This document shows positions 5,339-6,207 of a stretch of 6,207 nucleotides of DNA, piece after piece. Position 1 is the first letter of the stretch; each line of letters starts with the position of its first letter. Origin of the DNA: Bacillota bacterium. GTDB taxonomy: Bacteria; Bacillota; Bacilli; Alicyclobacillales; SLC66. A program made the translations under genes and the position numbers. The notes beneath the pieces were generated by a model. The model was given only the letters and a program-made list of their open reading frames with translations. It searched no databases and was not told the DNA's origin. The DNA lies in assembly GCA_021799325.1 (NCBI GenBank), contig JAJZAS010000097.1:1-6207 (forward strand), given 5' to 3'.

Positions 5339-6207
5339 TTATTTCTTCCCTGGAATTAAAGATTGTAGTGATTTGGGCACGGCAGAAGCCTGTCCAAACA
5401 GCTTCATTGTAACAGGTGTAAACCCGTCTTTCATCAAAATCTGGTGACCTTTCCCTTTAACCATAAAGCGGACAAACTGTTCTGCCCCCTGTTCGTTTTT
5501 CACGGTACTAGGTATGGTAATGGTAAATAGAATCGGCGCGCCTTTTTCTACTTTTCCGCCTTTACCTTTGACACTGACCTTGGCATAACTCGCCGCATCT
5601 TTCACATCGCTGAGGTTGATGGCTTTTGGCAGCGTAATATAGGGCACATGCCACTCCACCGCTTCGTGTTTATACGCGACAATTGCATCGACTTGCCCTG
5701 TAGTCAGTTGAGCGAGTAGCGTCTGCTCAGGAAATACTTGTTTCGGGTTTTCATTGGATCCGAGAATTTTTTTGAAAAGTGTGGGCTGATGATAATACTT
5801 TTGCGCAAGCTCCATCATAAAAATCGTGCTCAACCCCTTCGGATCGAGCAGCGGGTCCGTCCTGCCAAACCGAAAGCCTGGTGATTCCAGCACTTTGTAC
5901 CAGGGGGTGTGGCCTTTTTCTGCTGCCAGAAGTTGCGGATAGAATTTGCTAGTCTTGGAAAACGCGATCACCAGTTGGTCGGCGGCGAGCGGAAAATACC
6001 ATTTGACCAAATTGTGATTTTTCGCGCCCATCAACAGCTTTTGATTGACGCTCGGCGATGCGCTGATGAATACGTCAGGGGTCGAAATCCCTGAACGAAT
6101 CATTTGCGCAAGTGCATCAGAGCCTTCTCCCTCTCCTTGAAATACAAGGCCATATTCCTGATGAAGCGCAGGCGTCACCTTTTGCTCCATGACCTTGGTC
6201 ATCGACC
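5339..6207 (-). CDS. wtpA: ABC transporter substrate-binding protein, WtpA/ModA-like (5' end beyond the window)
   Basis: Partial gene: the reading frame is open to the right edge. The residue before the methionine at 6200-6202 is Ser and the partial codon before it is consistent with Gly, as in the AGS(L/M) motif that follows the signal peptide in this family. The true start and secretion signal are therefore outside the window, and that internal methionine is not the start. Counting from it, visible motifs are DVFISAS (43-49), FGRTDPLLDPKG (112-123), GQVDAIVAYKHEAV (169-182) and YITLPKAINLSDV (188-200). The LP..INLSD segment and the FGR.DP..DP.G motif are typical of WtpA, the tungstate/molybdate binder of Wtp importers. 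The protein ends with a Lys-rich KK. It would capture the oxyanion outside the membrane and deliver it to the adjacent permease. Molybdate, tungstate or another anion cannot be separated by sequence here. Confidence 0.85.
   Translation of the reverse strand, partial: SMTKVMEQKVTPALHQEYGLVFQGEGEGSDALAQMIRSGISTPDVFISASPSVNQKLLMGAKNHNLVKWYFPLAADQLVIAFSKTSKFYPQLLAAEKGHTPWYKVLESPGFRFGRTDPLLDPKGLSTIFMMELAQKYYHQPTLFKKILGSNENPKQVFPEQTLLAQLTTGQVDAIVAYKHEAVEWHVPYITLPKAINLSDVKDAASYAKVSVKGKGGKVEKGAPILFTITIPSTVKNEQGAEQFVRFMVKGKGHQILMKDGFTPVTMKLFGQASAVPKSLQSLIPGKK

Overview
This 6.2 kb window reads as ordinary chromosome from a Gram-positive, probably Bacillota, bacterium. The support is moderate G+C content, strong AGGAGG-type ribosome binding sites 6-10 nt before the starts, and gene types (a DUF1641 protein, a FabV-type enoyl reductase, a MoxR ATPase) common in that group. 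The sulfur cassette would suit a sulfur-metabolising acidophile such as an Alicyclobacillaceae member, but that placement is inference and no marker gene is present.

Layout: (1) the 5' part of a MoxR-type AAA+ ATPase gene on the minus strand, running off the left edge (1-471). (2) A 266 bp divergent intergenic region (472-737), AT-rich with several small palindromes, that must carry the control region of the next operon. (3) A tightly packed plus-strand operon (738-3167): a soluble DsrE-family protein, a TusA-family sulfur carrier, a sulfide:quinone oxidoreductase-like flavoprotein and a DUF1641 protein. It ends at a hairpin with a T-containing tail (3206-3234). (4) A single plus-strand fabV (3344-4519) with its own ribosome binding site and a candidate promoter. 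(5) A convergent minus-strand pair (4544-6207): an inner-membrane permease and a substrate-binding protein of a tungstate/molybdate-type (WtpB/WtpA-like) ABC importer. The binding protein is cut by the right edge, so its signal peptide is not visible.

How the genes work together: the central operon looks like a small sulfane-sulfur module. The flavoprotein would oxidise sulfide at the membrane and pass electrons to quinone. Cys93 of the DsrE-like protein and Cys17 of TusA are the expected persulfide or thiosulfonate carriers for the sulfur produced. DUF1641 proteins recur beside oxidoreductases but have no established biochemical role that I can state. No hdr, rhodanese, persulfide dioxygenase or dsr catalytic gene is visible, so the sulfur acceptor is unknown. 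The FabV and ABC-importer genes have no evident link to the sulfur cassette. No RNA gene, mobile element, CRISPR array or phage gene is seen. The most notable points are the Hdr-free DsrE-TusA-SQR-DUF1641 cassette, the palindromes upstream of it, and the altered oxyanion-site motif in the WtpA-like protein.
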